Shown here: in pieces, positions 16,759 to 25,537 of the stretch | Numbering within the stretch: the stretch's first letter is position 1 | Layout: every line of letters begins with the position of its first letter | NCBI RefSeq assembly: GCF_003990975.1 | Contig: NZ_RZJR01000009.1 | Span: 124,001 to 188,000, forward strand | Length of the DNA stretch: 64,000 nucleotides | Direction of reading: 5' to 3' | From: Cohnella sp. AR92 | Lineage (GTDB): Bacteria; Bacillota; Bacilli; Paenibacillales; Paenibacillaceae | The notes under the pieces: generated by a model | The model's database searches: none | The model's input: the letters and a program-made list of their open reading frames with translations, nothing else | Told to the model about the DNA's origin: nothing | Translations under genes and position numbers: made by a program

Positions 16759-18351
16759 TTATTTTCCTATTATTTTCCCGTCTGCTTCCAGATGTCTTCT
16801 TCTTCCGGCCGCATCCTGCGTATTCAGCAGATAGAGATGAGCCCATCTCGCCCCTATCCTCAAGCTGAAGATACCTAGCGGCACGACGAGAACGGCAATC
16901 GCCAGGAGCGCAAGCCACCGCCCCGTCCCGATTCCGAGATCCGAGGAAGCTTCAGGGAGAAGCTTATTCTCGATCAACGCCGGAATCAGATACATCGCGC
17001 TTGATATCGGCCCATAGATCCAGGAGAAAAGCGGGCGGCGGAAAGAATAAGGCTGCGCGAGCACCACGCTGCTCATCACCAGTCCTGCAACGAAATAGAA
17101 GAACACCGTATAGGCCGATTCGTACACGTCGGTTCTCTCGATAGAGTAAGGCAAGCCGATGACGAGCACCCTTGCGATAACCCCTGTCAAGAAAGCGCCG
17201 ACCAGGGTCGCCAGGATCCGCAGGGCAACGCCCCAAGAGGCAAGCAATCGGGATAGCAGCAGCGCGCGGCGGTCGTAGGGCAAACAAAGCCACCACGCCA
17301 TCCGTTTCTTATTCGCTTCATGCTGGTTCAGAATCACCAAAATGAGTGAAGGCGCGATGCAGATCGGCAGCAGGATGGCATGGAAGACGTCGAGAAAAGT
17401 ATCGTGACTGTTAGAAGCGAAGAACCCCCCTGCAATCATGGCGGCGAAAAGCGCCGCTACGATAATCCGAACCGATAAGAGCGAAAGGAAGTATCGGTAC
17501 CTGGACCACTCGAGAGCGTAAACGGACGCGAAGCCCGCACGGCGCGGTTTGACTTGGGTCCGGGAACCGCGTCCCGTTAACGCATCCTTCTTCCCCGCGT
17601 TGGCTCCGCCCATCCGGTAGGAGGCCAGATCCTTAGGCCCGTATCGGGCCGTGAAGCGAAGCGTCGAGCGGTAAACGGTTGCCGCCAGAAGAACGCCGGC
17701 CAGTGAATAGGCGAAGACTAGATCTCCCCCCAGCCAACGGTCGAGCCGAAGAGAGTGGTCCCCGATGGCGGGCAGGACGGAGAACAGAACGACGTAGACG
17801 AGCACGAACGGAATGTTCAGCCAGACTCGGCGCCCGCCATACATGCCCACGAACGAGAAGCCCGCGCATACGAACAGGACGGTTACCGGGATGCAGAAGA
17901 CCAGGTAGGCAAACGCGTCCAGAAGGAACGATCCGGCCGAGAACGTGTCGGAATCGAGGCTTCCGGAAGCGAGCCGAATGAGGCTGCTCGCCGCGCAAGT
18001 CGCCCAGATCGCAAGAGAAGCATATGCCTGGAACCGGATGGCGGCGTTCAGCTTCGCTCTCATCAGTTCTTCTCTCTTCACGGGAATCGTGAGCCACCAA
18101 TCCTTATACGGATTCTCCCACAGGGTCAGAACCGGCTTCGTGCCTAGAAATAACGCCAGCAGGGCGGAGAGCGATACCCCGATCGCGAACACCGTGCGCG
18201 CCGTCGTCGTCCCGTCCAGGAAAATCAGGCTAGCAACGATTAATAGGATGGGCACTCCAACCCATAGGAGCCTCCCCCTCGCATCAAGAGGCAGCAGGTG
18301 CCGATGGAAGCTCCACTCCAGTTGGAACAAGCTGTCCCGGGCGCGTTTCAT
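16759..18351 (-). CDS. ABC transporter permease of the YtrA-type operon
   Basis: A 530-residue polytopic membrane protein with about 12 hydrophobic segments, arranged as two related halves of six (residues 30-250 and 285-520). It overlaps the ATPase gene by four bases and is the only permease in the unit, so it probably forms the whole channel. Family-level similarity is loose; the assignment rests on topology and operon position. YtrA-type systems respond to cell-wall-active antibiotics, but the substrate here is unknown. Confidence 0.75.
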   Translation of the reverse strand: MKRARDSLFQLEWSFHRHLLPLDARGRLLWVGVPILLIVASLIFLDGTTTARTVFAIGVSLSALLALFLGTKPVLTLWENPYKDWWLTIPVKREELMRAKLNAAIRFQAYASLAIWATCAASSLIRLASGSLDSDTFSAGSFLLDAFAYLVFCIPVTVLFVCAGFSFVGMYGGRRVWLNIPFVLVYVVLFSVLPAIGDHSLRLDRWLGGDLVFAYSLAGVLLAATVYRSTLRFTARYGPKDLASYRMGGANAGKKDALTGRGSRTQVKPRRAGFASVYALEWSRYRYFLSLLSVRIIVAALFAAMIAGGFFASNSHDTFLDVFHAILLPICIAPSLILVILNQHEANKKRMAWWLCLPYDRRALLLSRLLASWGVALRILATLVGAFLTGVIARVLVIGLPYSIERTDVYESAYTVFFYFVAGLVMSSVVLAQPYSFRRPLFSWIYGPISSAMYLIPALIENKLLPEASSDLGIGTGRWLALLAIAVLVVPLGIFSLRIGARWAHLYLLNTQDAAGRRRHLEADGKIIGK

Positions 18352-19082
18352 GAGAACACCTCGCGATAGCAGGACTCAACGGAACGGCCGTTCGTCCGCA
18401 GCTCCTCAACGTCGTGAACGCCAAGTATCTCCCCGTCTCCGATCAGTACGATCCGATCGAACAACTGCTCCAGCTCGCGGATATCATGGGTCGCGATCAA
18501 GAAGGTTCTACGGCCGTCCGCCATCTCGGCGACGACCGCGGAGGCGATTCGCTCCCGCGAGATCATGTCGACGCCCGCGAACGGCTCGTCGAGAATGATG
18601 AGCGGAGCTTCCCGCGACAAGCAAGTGAGCAGCTGCAGGCGCGCTTCTTCGCCTCTGGACAACGCGCCGATTCTCTTCTCGCGATGCACGCCGAGCTCCC
18701 GTTCCAATTCCGCTTCCCGGACCCGGCTCCAGTCGGGATAGAGGCCCGACGCCAGATCCAGCCACTCTCCCGCCGTCAGATGAGCCGGCAACTGCCCGCG
18801 ATCTGGTAGAAAGCTAAGTTCGGCGAGCCGTTCCGCTCCCGCCGGACGTCCGTACAGATCGATCCGGCCGCTATCCGGTTCCAATAGGCCGGTCAACAGC
18901 CTCATTAACGTAGACTTCCCCGCGCCGTTCGGTCCGAGCAATCCCGTTAGGCTTCCTACCGGAATATCGAAGCTGACCCGGTTTAAGATCGGTTTCTTCT
19001 TAATGGCAATCTGAACGTCTTCGCAGCGCACGGCGATCCGATCCGCGCGGCCGCCGAAGGGCATGGACTCTTGTTTAATCAT
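18348..19082 (-). CDS. ABC transporter ATP-binding protein of the YtrA-type operon
   Basis: A 244-residue ATPase with Walker A GPNGAGKST near residue 52, a signature close to LSRGEEARLQLL near 150 (LSRGE in place of LSGGQ), Walker B LIILDEPFAGVD near 170, and switch His in IATHDIRELE near 208. The odd signature is typical of exporters of this type. The gene lies seven bases after the GntR regulator and overlaps the permease gene, forming a three-gene unit. Confidence 0.88.
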   Translation of the reverse strand: MIKQESMPFGGRADRIAVRCEDVQIAIKKKPILNRVSFDIPVGSLTGLLGPNGAGKSTLMRLLTGLLEPDSGRIDLYGRPAGAERLAELSFLPDRGQLPAHLTAGEWLDLASGLYPDWSRVREAELERELGVHREKRIGALSRGEEARLQLLTCLSREAPLIILDEPFAGVDMISRERIASAVVAEMADGRRTFLIATHDIRELEQLFDRIVLIGDGEILGVHDVEELRTNGRSVESCYREVFS

Positions 19083-19089
19083 GAAGCCG

Positions 19090-19482
19090 TCACTCCTTCT
19101 CCCGAGATAGTTCCCATAATTGTTCCAGCGTCAGCCCCAGCGATCGGGCCGTCTCTTCCAGCCGATTCACGGCTTCTCTCGCCATCTGCCTGCGCGAGGA
19201 GCGAATGGCCGTCTCCGACTGGGTCACGAACGTTCCCTGCCCCCGGAACGTCACGATCAGCTCCAGCCGCTCCAGCTCCTGGTACGTCTTCATGACCGTC
19301 GTCGGATTGACTCTCAGGCTCGCCGCCGTCTCCCGTACGGAAGGCAAGCGCGTTCCCGGCTCCAGCTCGCCTCTGGCGATCATCGCCCGGATCTGCTCCA
19401 CGAATTGCTCGTAAAGCGGTCTTGAAGGATCGATCGCAAAATCCTCGATCGTCCACAATCGTATCGGCGGCATCGGTTCCAC
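19090..19482 (-). CDS. GntR family regulator, YtrA subfamily
   Basis: A short GntR protein of up to 130 residues with a winged helix-turn-helix (PLYEQFVEQIRAMIARGELEPGTRLPSVRETAASLRVNPTTVMKTYQELE in outline) and only a stub C-terminal region, as in the YtrA subfamily. GTG at 19482 has a poor ribosome site; an ATG at 19473 sits behind GGGTGG and may be the real start. It heads an ABC operon whose promoter overlaps GTGT..ACAC dyads, so autoregulation is likely. Confidence 0.87.
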   Translation of the reverse strand: MEPMPPIRLWTIEDFAIDPSRPLYEQFVEQIRAMIARGELEPGTRLPSVRETAASLRVNPTTVMKTYQELERLELIVTFRGQGTFVTQSETAIRSSRRQMAREAVNRLEETARSLGLTLEQLWELSREKE

Positions 19483-19508
19483 CCGTCTTTCTTTCTAATG
19501 TGCCATCT

Positions 19509-19572
19509 GTGTGGCTACACACCATACACCTGAATCTGGAAACAGTGTACCACACGCCACCACACACTTCAA
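19509..19572 (-). promoter_or_regulatory. Promoter and operator region of the YtrA-type operon
   Basis: On the minus strand TTGAAG (19567-19572), a 17-base spacer and TACACT (19544-19549) form a promoter with an extended TG. Two dyads built on GTGT/ACAC overlap and follow the -10: GTGTGG-TACAC around 19545-19555 and GTGTGGCTACACAC at 19509-19522. YtrA-type repressors bind GTGTA..TACAC-like inverted repeats, so this is the probable self-control site. Confidence 0.7.
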
Positions 19573-19668
19573 GGGGCATATTGAGGGTCCGTCCAACGTA
19601 CAAGTAGGATAGACCAAGCCGGCGACTTAGAACCCCGTTCAGCCGACTGCTCCGGAGGCGATGTTGCT

Positions 19669-20898
19669 TTGAGAATGGCCGTGTGGCTGTATCTGTTCCT
19701 GTTCGTCGCGTTCTTCGATCTTCATGCCCAATATCCGATGCTGACTCCGTTCGCCGTCTCGCTCGGAGCCGCTCCATCCTTCATCGGACTCGTCATGGGG
19801 ATGTATTCGCTCACCCATCTTCCCGGCAACCTTCTCGCCGGATACGGGGTCGACCGTTTCGGCAGCCGGCTTTTTATCGCCGCCAGCCTCTCGGGAGCCG
19901 GGATCTTGCTGCTCCTGCAATCCCGCGTGACCGATCCCTGGCATCTGCTTTATATTCGCTCGGCGAGCGGCTTCGTGCTCGCTTTCCTGTCCCCGGCCTG
20001 CTTGTCCCTGCTGGCTCGTCTCGCTCGCGATCACATCCAGCAAGGAAGGCTGATGGCCGGCAACGGGCTCGTTCATACCCTCGCTTCCGTCGTCTCTCCC
20101 GCTGCCGGTGCCTGGCTGGCCGCCAAGGTCGGCTTTACCCAGTCGTTCGCGATTCTGGGATGGATCCTCCTGGCTACCGGGATCGGATCTCTCGCGTTCA
20201 TTCGCGAACCTCTAGAACCCCGGTTGAAGGATTCTTCTCTCTCGCCATCGGTCGATCCTGCGTCTACGCCGCCGTCTTCGTCCGCTTCGGCTATGCCTAA
20301 GACCTCGGCCAAGAAAGGAACGGCGGAGAACGGCCGTTTCCCTTGGATCGTTTTTCTGCTTCCCATTGCCGTCAGCTGCTCCCAAGGAATCCTCTCCTTC
20401 GAGCTCCCGCTTCAGGCGGACTCCGCCGAAGACGTGCTGACGACCGGCATTCTTTTCTCCATTGTGAGCTTAGGCGCCCTGTCTACGCTTGGATTGCTCT
20501 TCCTGCAGCGCTACCTGCCGTATGCCCGGAGCGTCGCCGGACTGCTGCTGATGGCGCTCGCGTACTTCGGTCTGGCTGCCGACTGGCCGGTTCCGATGAT
20601 CGCCCTCCTCTTCGTTGTAGGCATGGCCAAAGGGGTGGTTTTCCCGGCGATGACCTCCTTCATGCTGCAATTGAGCGGGGCTGCCCGGTATGGAAGAACC
20701 TTCTCGTTCATGTCGATCGCGCTGTCGATCGGTTCGTTCCTCGGTCCCGTGCTCGCCGGTACGGTCCGCGGATCGATCTCGCCGTTCTTCATCTCCTTCT
20801 TCGTCATCATGCTGTCCCTGATCGTTCTCATGCCGCGTCCGCAGTACTCCATCGGCTGGAACGGGCGCGCGGAACCGCCGCCTCATGCCGGACATTAG
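19669..20898 (+). CDS. MFS transporter
   Basis: A 409-residue major-facilitator protein with about 12 transmembrane helices and a charged central loop near residues 185-225. The A-motif-like loop after helix 2 is GYGVDRFGSRL near residue 62. It starts at TTG ten bases after GGAGG; ATG two codons later is an alternative. A three-codon reading frame (ATG TTG CTT TGA) overlaps the start, an oddity that may modulate initiation. Substrate unknown; drug or sugar export are both possible. Confidence 0.82.
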   Translation: MRMAVWLYLFLFVAFFDLHAQYPMLTPFAVSLGAAPSFIGLVMGMYSLTHLPGNLLAGYGVDRFGSRLFIAASLSGAGILLLLQSRVTDPWHLLYIRSASGFVLAFLSPACLSLLARLARDHIQQGRLMAGNGLVHTLASVVSPAAGAWLAAKVGFTQSFAILGWILLATGIGSLAFIREPLEPRLKDSSLSPSVDPASTPPSSSASAMPKTSAKKGTAENGRFPWIVFLLPIAVSCSQGILSFELPLQADSAEDVLTTGILFSIVSLGALSTLGLLFLQRYLPYARSVAGLLLMALAYFGLAADWPVPMIALLFVVGMAKGVVFPAMTSFMLQLSGAARYGRTFSFMSIALSIGSFLGPVLAGTVRGSISPFFISFFVIMLSLIVLMPRPQYSIGWNGRAEPPPHAGH

Positions 20899-21008
20899 CC
20901 CAACTATGCGTTGGACAACCGCGCCGGCAAGGGCTGCTGCATAGGATAAGGTAGGCGCTATCCCAAGGGAGCAGCCAGCTATCGGAACCTGAAGGAGGCT
21001 TAATCCGC

Positions 21009-21107
21009 ATGTCACAGCCGAATGGAGCCGTCTATGGATACGGAGCGTCGACCACCATCGTCATCGTTCTGTTCATCCTTCTTGTCATCGTCATGAAGAT
21101 CCCTTGA
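21009..21107 (+). CDS. YjcZ family sporulation-associated mini-protein
   Basis: A 32-residue protein, ATG to TGA, ten bases after GAAGGAGG. A short Gly/Tyr-containing head (NGAVYGYGAS) is followed by one hydrophobic helix (TIVIVLFILLVIV) and a basic tail. This is the plan of the YjcZ/YtaF-type mini-proteins annotated in spore formers. A terminator follows 70 bases downstream. Role unknown; membrane insertion during sporulation is the usual guess. Confidence 0.8.
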   Translation: MSQPNGAVYGYGASTTIVIVLFILLVIVMKIP

Positions 21108-21176
21108 GCGCATGCAGCCGCTTCGAGAGATACCAGGCCGTTCGTCCGCTCTGCGCGGCAGGCCAGCCGAGAGTTT

Positions 21177-21211
21177 AGACCTTCGCTATGGAAGGTCTAT
21201 TTGTTTTTTTT
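21177..21211 (+). terminator. Terminator after the YjcZ-like gene
   Basis: Stem AGACCTTC / GAAGGTCT with a six-base loop, followed by ATTTG and an eight-T run on the plus strand. Confidence 0.8.
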
Positions 21212-21280
21212 GCGGGGGAGGGGGGAAATGGCGGGTAAAATCCGGATATGCGGAAAAGGGATTCGCGCAAGTGCGGATGG

Positions 21281-21619
21281 CCGTTCATTTGAGTAACCAG
21301 TACCCATTGGGAGGCTTCTTGCGGCGGTTGGCCCGTCAGTTGAGTAACCCGTACTCATTTGGCGGCTTCTTTCGGCGGTTGTCCGGTCAGTTGAGTAACC
21401 AGTACCCATTTGGAGGCTTCTTGCGGCGGTTGGCCCGTCAGTTGAGTAACTAGTACTCATTTGGCTTCTTCTTTGCTCGGTTGGCCGTTCATTTGAGTAA
21501 CCAGAATCCATTTGGAGACTTCTTGCGACGGTTGGCCCGTCAGTTGAGTAACCAGTACTCATTTGGCGGCTTCTTTCGGCGGTTGTCCGGTCAGTTGAGT
21601 AACCAGTACTCATTTGGCC
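21281..21619 (-). repeat. Array 1: seven 51-bp tandem repeats
   Basis: TTGAGTAAC recurs at 21289, 21340, 21391, 21442, 21493, 21544 and 21595, exactly 51 bases apart. Three unit types can be told apart by their second half and run C-A-B-A-C-A-B, a higher-order pattern of four units (204 bp). Most units contain GAGTA-n5-TACTC-like dyads. Because 51 is divisible by three, long open frames result on both strands, but these lack ribosome sites and I do not call them genes. Confidence 0.9.
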
Positions 21620-21677
21620 ACATGCACCGCAATCCCATCATGCGCTCCACTACTCTTCCCTTTTGCCGCTCACGCCA

Positions 21678-22160
21678 ATGAGAGTAATCTGGTTACTCTC
21701 TTCCGCCATCCGTCGCGAAATTACGCCCATGTACGCAGTCTGACTACCTACTTCCGCCATCCATCGCGCATTCCCGCCAATGTACGCAGTCTAACTACCT
21801 TCTTCCGCCATCCGTCGCGCATTCCCACCAATGTACGCAGTCTGACTACCTACTTCCGCCATCCGTCGCGAAATTACGCCCATGTACGCAGTCTAACTAC
21901 CTTCTTCCGCCATCCGTCGCGCATTCCCACCCATGTACGCAGTCTGACTACCTACTTCCGCCATCCGTCGCGCATTCCCGCCCATGTACGCAGTCTGACT
22001 ACCTACTTCCGCCATCCATCGCGCATTCCCGCCAATGTACGCAGTCTAACTACCTTCTTCCGCCATCCGTCGCGCATTCCCGCCAATGTACGCAGTCTGG
22101 CTGCCTTTTTCCGTCCAGCGCCTTGTGCGCCGTTCGTCCGATCTGGTTACTCCGTTCCGC
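21678..22160 (+). repeat. Array 2: eight 51-bp tandem repeats plus two degenerate edge units
   Basis: ATGTACGCAGTCT recurs at 21729, 21780, 21831, 21882, 21933, 21984, 22035 and 22086, exactly 51 bases apart. A degenerate unit begins at 21678 and another near 22132. The first edge unit has a perfect dyad GAGAGTAA-tctgg-TTACTCTC (21680-21700). The edge units share CTGGTTACTC with the reverse complement of array 1, so both arrays look like one family in head-to-head orientation around 21650. Confidence 0.9.
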
Positions 22161-22288
22161 CGCCGAACGAACCGGCCTATGCCTCATTCGACTCGCAACC
22201 TCCGCCGCGCCAAGACTTGTTTTATCCTTCGGGCATTATGTTACAATAAAGCCATCCGCGACCATTCGCTCTAGGGGGTGCTTCTACC

Positions 22289-22654
22289 ATGGACATTGCC
22301 ATCATCGTCGAAGGCAAGAACGACAAAAGCCGCCTGTCCCGCGTACTCTCGCCCGAGGTCCCTATCCATTGCACCTTCGGCACCTTGAACACGGCGAAGA
22401 TCGAGTCGCTGCGCAAAGCGGTCGGAGACTGCCAGGTGTACTTGTTCACCGACCCCGATTCGTCCGGAAGGCGTATCCGCGGCATTCTGCATGACGTGTT
22501 CCCGGATGCCGAGAACATCTATACCCGGAGAGGCTATAACGGAGTCGAAGGGACTCCCGAGGAATACCTCATCCAACAGCTGGAGAAAGCCGGCTTGGAA
22601 GCGTATATCGTCTATCCCGAGCCGACTGCCGCGTGGCCCGACGCTCCTAAATAA
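22289..22654 (+). CDS. Stand-alone Toprim domain protein
   Basis: A 121-residue protein that is little more than a Toprim fold: the catalytic Glu in IIVEGKNDKSRL (residue 8) and the DxD-type motif in YLFTDPDSSGRRIR near residue 55. Toprim domains make or break phosphodiester bonds in primases, topoisomerases and RNase M5. RNase M5 is longer and has an extra C-terminal domain, so this is a small Toprim homologue of unknown target. ATG behind AGGGGG. It is followed by a strong bidirectional terminator. Confidence 0.8.
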   Translation: MDIAIIVEGKNDKSRLSRVLSPEVPIHCTFGTLNTAKIESLRKAVGDCQVYLFTDPDSSGRRIRGILHDVFPDAENIYTRRGYNGVEGTPEEYLIQQLEKAGLEAYIVYPEPTAAWPDAPK

Positions 22655-22722
22655 GACGCTGCCAACCGACCGCGCTGCTCCCATTTTCCGACTCCCAACC
22701 CAACTATCCGTCCCTATACCAA

Positions 22723-22764
22723 AAGAACCTCCGGCCATTGCTGCGAATGGCACCGGAGGTTCTT
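22723..22764. terminator. Bidirectional terminator between the Toprim and SCO genes
   Basis: A 12-bp perfect stem (AAGAACCTCCGG / CCGGAGGTTCTT) with an inner CCATT/AATGG pairing, flanked by T-runs on both strands. It serves the convergent Toprim and SCO genes. Confidence 0.88.
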
Positions 22765-22779
22765 CTTTTTCCATATTGG

Positions 22780-23508
22780 TTACATCAAGCTCTTGATCTC
22801 GTCATACAGCTGCTCAGGCGACGTATCGCTCGGGTTGTTCGCTTGCGGCGAGATGAAGTCGCGCATACGTCCCTTCTTGTCCACGAGTACGATCAGGTTC
22901 ATGTGCCCGAAGTTACCTTCTTCGTCCTTGCTCACCAAGAGCTGGTACTTCCTCGCAAGTTCGGCAGTCTCCTTCTCATCCCCCCGCAGGATTTTCCACC
23001 CGTTGTAATCCGCATTGAACTTGTCGAAGAACTTCTTAAGAGCCTCCGGCGTATCCCGCTCCGGATCGATCGTTATGGAGACGAATTCGACCTTGTCGCC
23101 GAACTTGCCCTCATCCTTCAGCATATTCTGGACCTGGGACATCATGAATGTCGTCGGCGGACATACGTCCGGGCAATTGGAATAGAAGAAATAAACCAGT
23201 CGAACCTTGCCGTTCTGCTCGCTCATGGTGAACGGATTGCCATCGATGTCGTTATAAGTAAAATCGGCGGCAGCCCCTTTATCGGTCAGCGTGTCATTCT
23301 TGTCCTTGTTGTTATTTACCAGCAGGAACACCGCGAGGATAATGCACAAGCCGAACAAGATCATCGGAAAAGCATATCGTTGCCCAAAGGACTTCTTCCC
23401 GGCCGCCACCGGCGGAGCGATGACTCCTTGATCGTTCGAAACCGCTGGGGTTTCGGTCACGTCCGTTTGATTCGTTGAATTCTCATTTATGTTCTTCTCG
23501 TCTGCCAA
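22780..23508 (-). CDS. SCO1/SenC family copper chaperone
   Basis: A 242-residue membrane-anchored thioredoxin-fold protein that delivers copper to the CuA site of cytochrome c oxidase. One helix near residues 47-65, then the copper motif CPDVC (Cys112 and Cys116) and the third ligand His in FGHMN near 198. I chose TTG at 23508 because it lies nine bases after GGAGTG; an in-frame ATG at 23523 lies before that site and has none of its own. It follows ctaB by 55 bases, fitting oxidase assembly. Confidence 0.88.
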   Translation of the reverse strand: MADEKNINENSTNQTDVTETPAVSNDQGVIAPPVAAGKKSFGQRYAFPMILFGLCIILAVFLLVNNNKDKNDTLTDKGAAADFTYNDIDGNPFTMSEQNGKVRLVYFFYSNCPDVCPPTTFMMSQVQNMLKDEGKFGDKVEFVSITIDPERDTPEALKKFFDKFNADYNGWKILRGDEKETAELARKYQLLVSKDEEGNFGHMNLIVLVDKKGRMRDFISPQANNPSDTSPEQLYDEIKSLM

Positions 23509-23563
23509 GGGAATACACTCCATTCGTCATTTAGAATCTAATAGCGTCTGCATCCGTTCGCGT

Positions 23564-24421
23564 TTAGAATCCATTCGTGTTAAGGATCATCGCGATAAAC
23601 ATGACCAGCAAATAATTCACGGAGAACAGGAAGTCCGTCTTCGCCCACTTGACCGTATCTTTGGCCCGGAAGCCGGATAGCGCGTGCAGGAGCCAGCAAG
23701 CCAGAATCACGACATTCAGAATGAGGAAAACAATTCCGACGTATTCGTAAGAATAGAGCAGGATCGAAGCGGCGAGCAGCAAAGCTATGTACGGAATCAT
23801 CTGGATCTTCGTCCTAAGCACGCCTTTGACCACCGGCAGGACGGGGAACCCGGCTGCGCGGTACTCTTCCACGCGGCGGATCGCAAGCGACCAGAAGTGC
23901 GGGGGCTGCCACAGGAACAGGATCGCGAACAGCAGCCATGCTCCTGCGTCTACCGTATTCGCTACCGCGCAATATCCGATAACGGGCGGCATGGCGCCGG
24001 ATACGCCGCCGATCGAGGTGCTCCAGGTCGAATGGCGCTTGAGCCACATGGTGTAAACGACTACATAAACGAAGATGCCAAGCAAGCCAAGGAATCCGCA
24101 CAATACATTAACCCCGGCGAAAAGAACGGTCAAGCCGATCAATCCCAGGACGATCGCATATCCGAGCACGAAGGAAGGCTTCAGTCTGCCCATCGGCAGC
24201 GCCCGTTCCTTCGTTCGGGCCATCTTGGTATCCATCTCGCGGTCCAAGTAGTTGTTAAAGACGCAGGCCGAAGCCATCGTGAACGCCGTACCGACCAACA
24301 CCCAAATGAGAAGCAGCCCATCGATGTCCCACTGGGAAGCGACCCAGAAGCCACCGAATGCCGCGAACAAATTCAATCGAATGATGCCCGGCTTGGTTAA
24401 AGTAACAAGATCTTTGAACAC
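23564..24421 (-). CDS. ctaB: Protoheme IX farnesyltransferase (heme o synthase)
   Basis: A 285-residue UbiA-type prenyltransferase that adds a farnesyl group to heme b to make heme o for cytochrome oxidases. The first aspartate-rich motif is NNYLDREMDTKMARTKERAL near residues 56-75, and eight or nine transmembrane helices are visible. GTG start behind AAAGGAGGAGC. Upstream lies a good promoter; downstream the SCO gene. Confidence 0.93.
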   Translation of the reverse strand: MFKDLVTLTKPGIIRLNLFAAFGGFWVASQWDIDGLLLIWVLVGTAFTMASACVFNNYLDREMDTKMARTKERALPMGRLKPSFVLGYAIVLGLIGLTVLFAGVNVLCGFLGLLGIFVYVVVYTMWLKRHSTWSTSIGGVSGAMPPVIGYCAVANTVDAGAWLLFAILFLWQPPHFWSLAIRRVEEYRAAGFPVLPVVKGVLRTKIQMIPYIALLLAASILLYSYEYVGIVFLILNVVILACWLLHALSGFRAKDTVKWAKTDFLFSVNYLLVMFIAMILNTNGF

Positions 24422-24474
24422 AAAGCTCCTCCTTTAAACATAAAGCCGCGAGTAAGACGCGCTGTCATCCCTTA

Positions 24475-24504
24475 ATCATACTCCAATTATTAGAATGTTG
24501 ACAA
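24475..24504 (-). promoter_or_regulatory. Sigma-A-type promoter of ctaB
   Basis: TTGTCA (24499-24504), an 18-base spacer and TATGAT (24475-24480) on the minus strand, about 50 bases before the GTG start. Confidence 0.6.
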
Positions 24505-24671
24505 CGTGCGCCATCGTTCTTCGCCATTCTACAGTCACACAATAGGCGCCTCCGCAATAGACTGTATTGCGACAATTGCCCAGCACCTCCCGACCGAGGG
24601 TGGGCGCAAAGGCTCTGTCATCCATGGAGAGAGATTAATTTGGCGTAAGCCATCTATTAAGGAGGATTTCC

Positions 24672-25175
24672 TTGTATACCAAAATGCCTTGGCCCCCGAC
24701 TTCGACATCCGCCGCTCCGGTTGCCCAGCAAGCCGTCTCCCCCGCCAACGTAAACATGATGGGCGCTTTCCCCCAGACCCTGCCTGCGAACGTTCCAACG
24801 GCAATGCCCGCCGTTCCGACGACTCTGCCGGCAACGCAGGCTCCCCTGCCCGTCAGCACGGGAGGGTTCATCACTCAGGGCGGAGCGGTTATTCCGGTTC
24901 CCCAACGCGAGGAATCGTACGTCGAGAACATCCTGCGCATGAATCTGGGCAAAGTCGCCACGCTGTACATGACTTACGAGAACAACAGCGAATGGAACGC
25001 CAAGATCTTCAAAGGCGTACTTGAAGCCGCAGGCCGAGATCATATCGTCATCAGCGATCCCGTCACCGGCAAAAGATATCTGCTGCTGATGCTGAACCTC
25101 GATTACATCACGTTCGACGAGCCGCTCAATTACAACCTGCCGTTCGGCACGCAAGGATTAGCTACTCGAAGATAA
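24672..25175 (+). CDS. gerQ: Spore coat protein GerQ
   Basis: A 167-residue coat protein needed for localising cortex-lytic enzyme CwlJ in spores. The N-terminal ~65 residues are Pro/Ala/Thr-rich and probably disordered; the conserved part starts at GGFITQGGAVIPVPQREESY and continues through NILRMNLGKVATLYMTYEN to the end, as in GerQ. TTG start six bases after GGAGG. In B. subtilis GerQ is cross-linked by a transglutaminase (Tgl); a transglutaminase-fold gene at 15.1 kb is present but far from this gene and not obviously related. Confidence 0.92.
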   Translation: MYTKMPWPPTSTSAAPVAQQAVSPANVNMMGAFPQTLPANVPTAMPAVPTTLPATQAPLPVSTGGFITQGGAVIPVPQREESYVENILRMNLGKVATLYMTYENNSEWNAKIFKGVLEAAGRDHIVISDPVTGKRYLLLMLNLDYITFDEPLNYNLPFGTQGLATRR

Positions 25176-25446
25176 CCGGACGGAACGTCCATACCCGTAC
25201 TCCCGCGGGTCCGTTCTTCACCCATCGTTCCATCTCCGACCACCCCGAACGCCCCTCGCGGCGTTCTTTTTCTATAGACGCCGCCTCTTCCTCGCTTTCG
25301 GCCCTCTGCCACTCGACGAAGACTCCCGGTTGAACGGTATTCTCCGCCAGCTCCACCTTGCGCCATCGCTCCGGCTGGGATCGAACCCACCGAAGGAACG
25401 GCTCCCTGTGCTCTTCCGGAATCGCATATTCGCAGAACACGATCAT
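25162..25446 (-). CDS. Hypothetical protein, small alpha/beta type
   Basis: A 94-residue protein starting MIVFCEYAIPEEHREPFLRW, which looks like the first strand and helix of a ferredoxin-like (ABM/NIPSNAP-type) fold, with a Glu-rich helix near residues 50-68. I do not recognise the family. It converges on gerQ with a 14-base overlap. The reading frame keeps sensible codon use and has a weak GGGGGC ribosome site. Confidence 0.55.
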   Translation of the reverse strand: MIVFCEYAIPEEHREPFLRWVRSQPERWRKVELAENTVQPGVFVEWQRAESEEEAASIEKERREGRSGWSEMERWVKNGPAGVRVWTFRPVIFE

Positions 25447-25537
25447 CCTGTCCGCAGCCCCCTTCTCCTCATAATTTCCTCATCCCCCGCCCATACTGAC
25501 AAACGATCACGATTCTGAGCAAACTGGGGGGATTATT

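Noticed and set aside
21281..22160. CRISPR array
   Set aside because: Units abut each other with no unique spacers, the period is 51 bp of nearly constant sequence, and there are no cas genes nearby.
21197..22249. Long open frames running through the 51-bp arrays (17-residue repeats on both strands)
   Set aside because: A repeat length divisible by three keeps any open frame open. The frames lack ribosome sites, exist on both strands and have no coding character beyond the repeat, so I treat the region as DNA repeats.
22271..22774. Minus-strand frame over the Toprim gene
   Set aside because: It reads through the terminator and antisense to the Toprim motifs; no ribosome site of its own.
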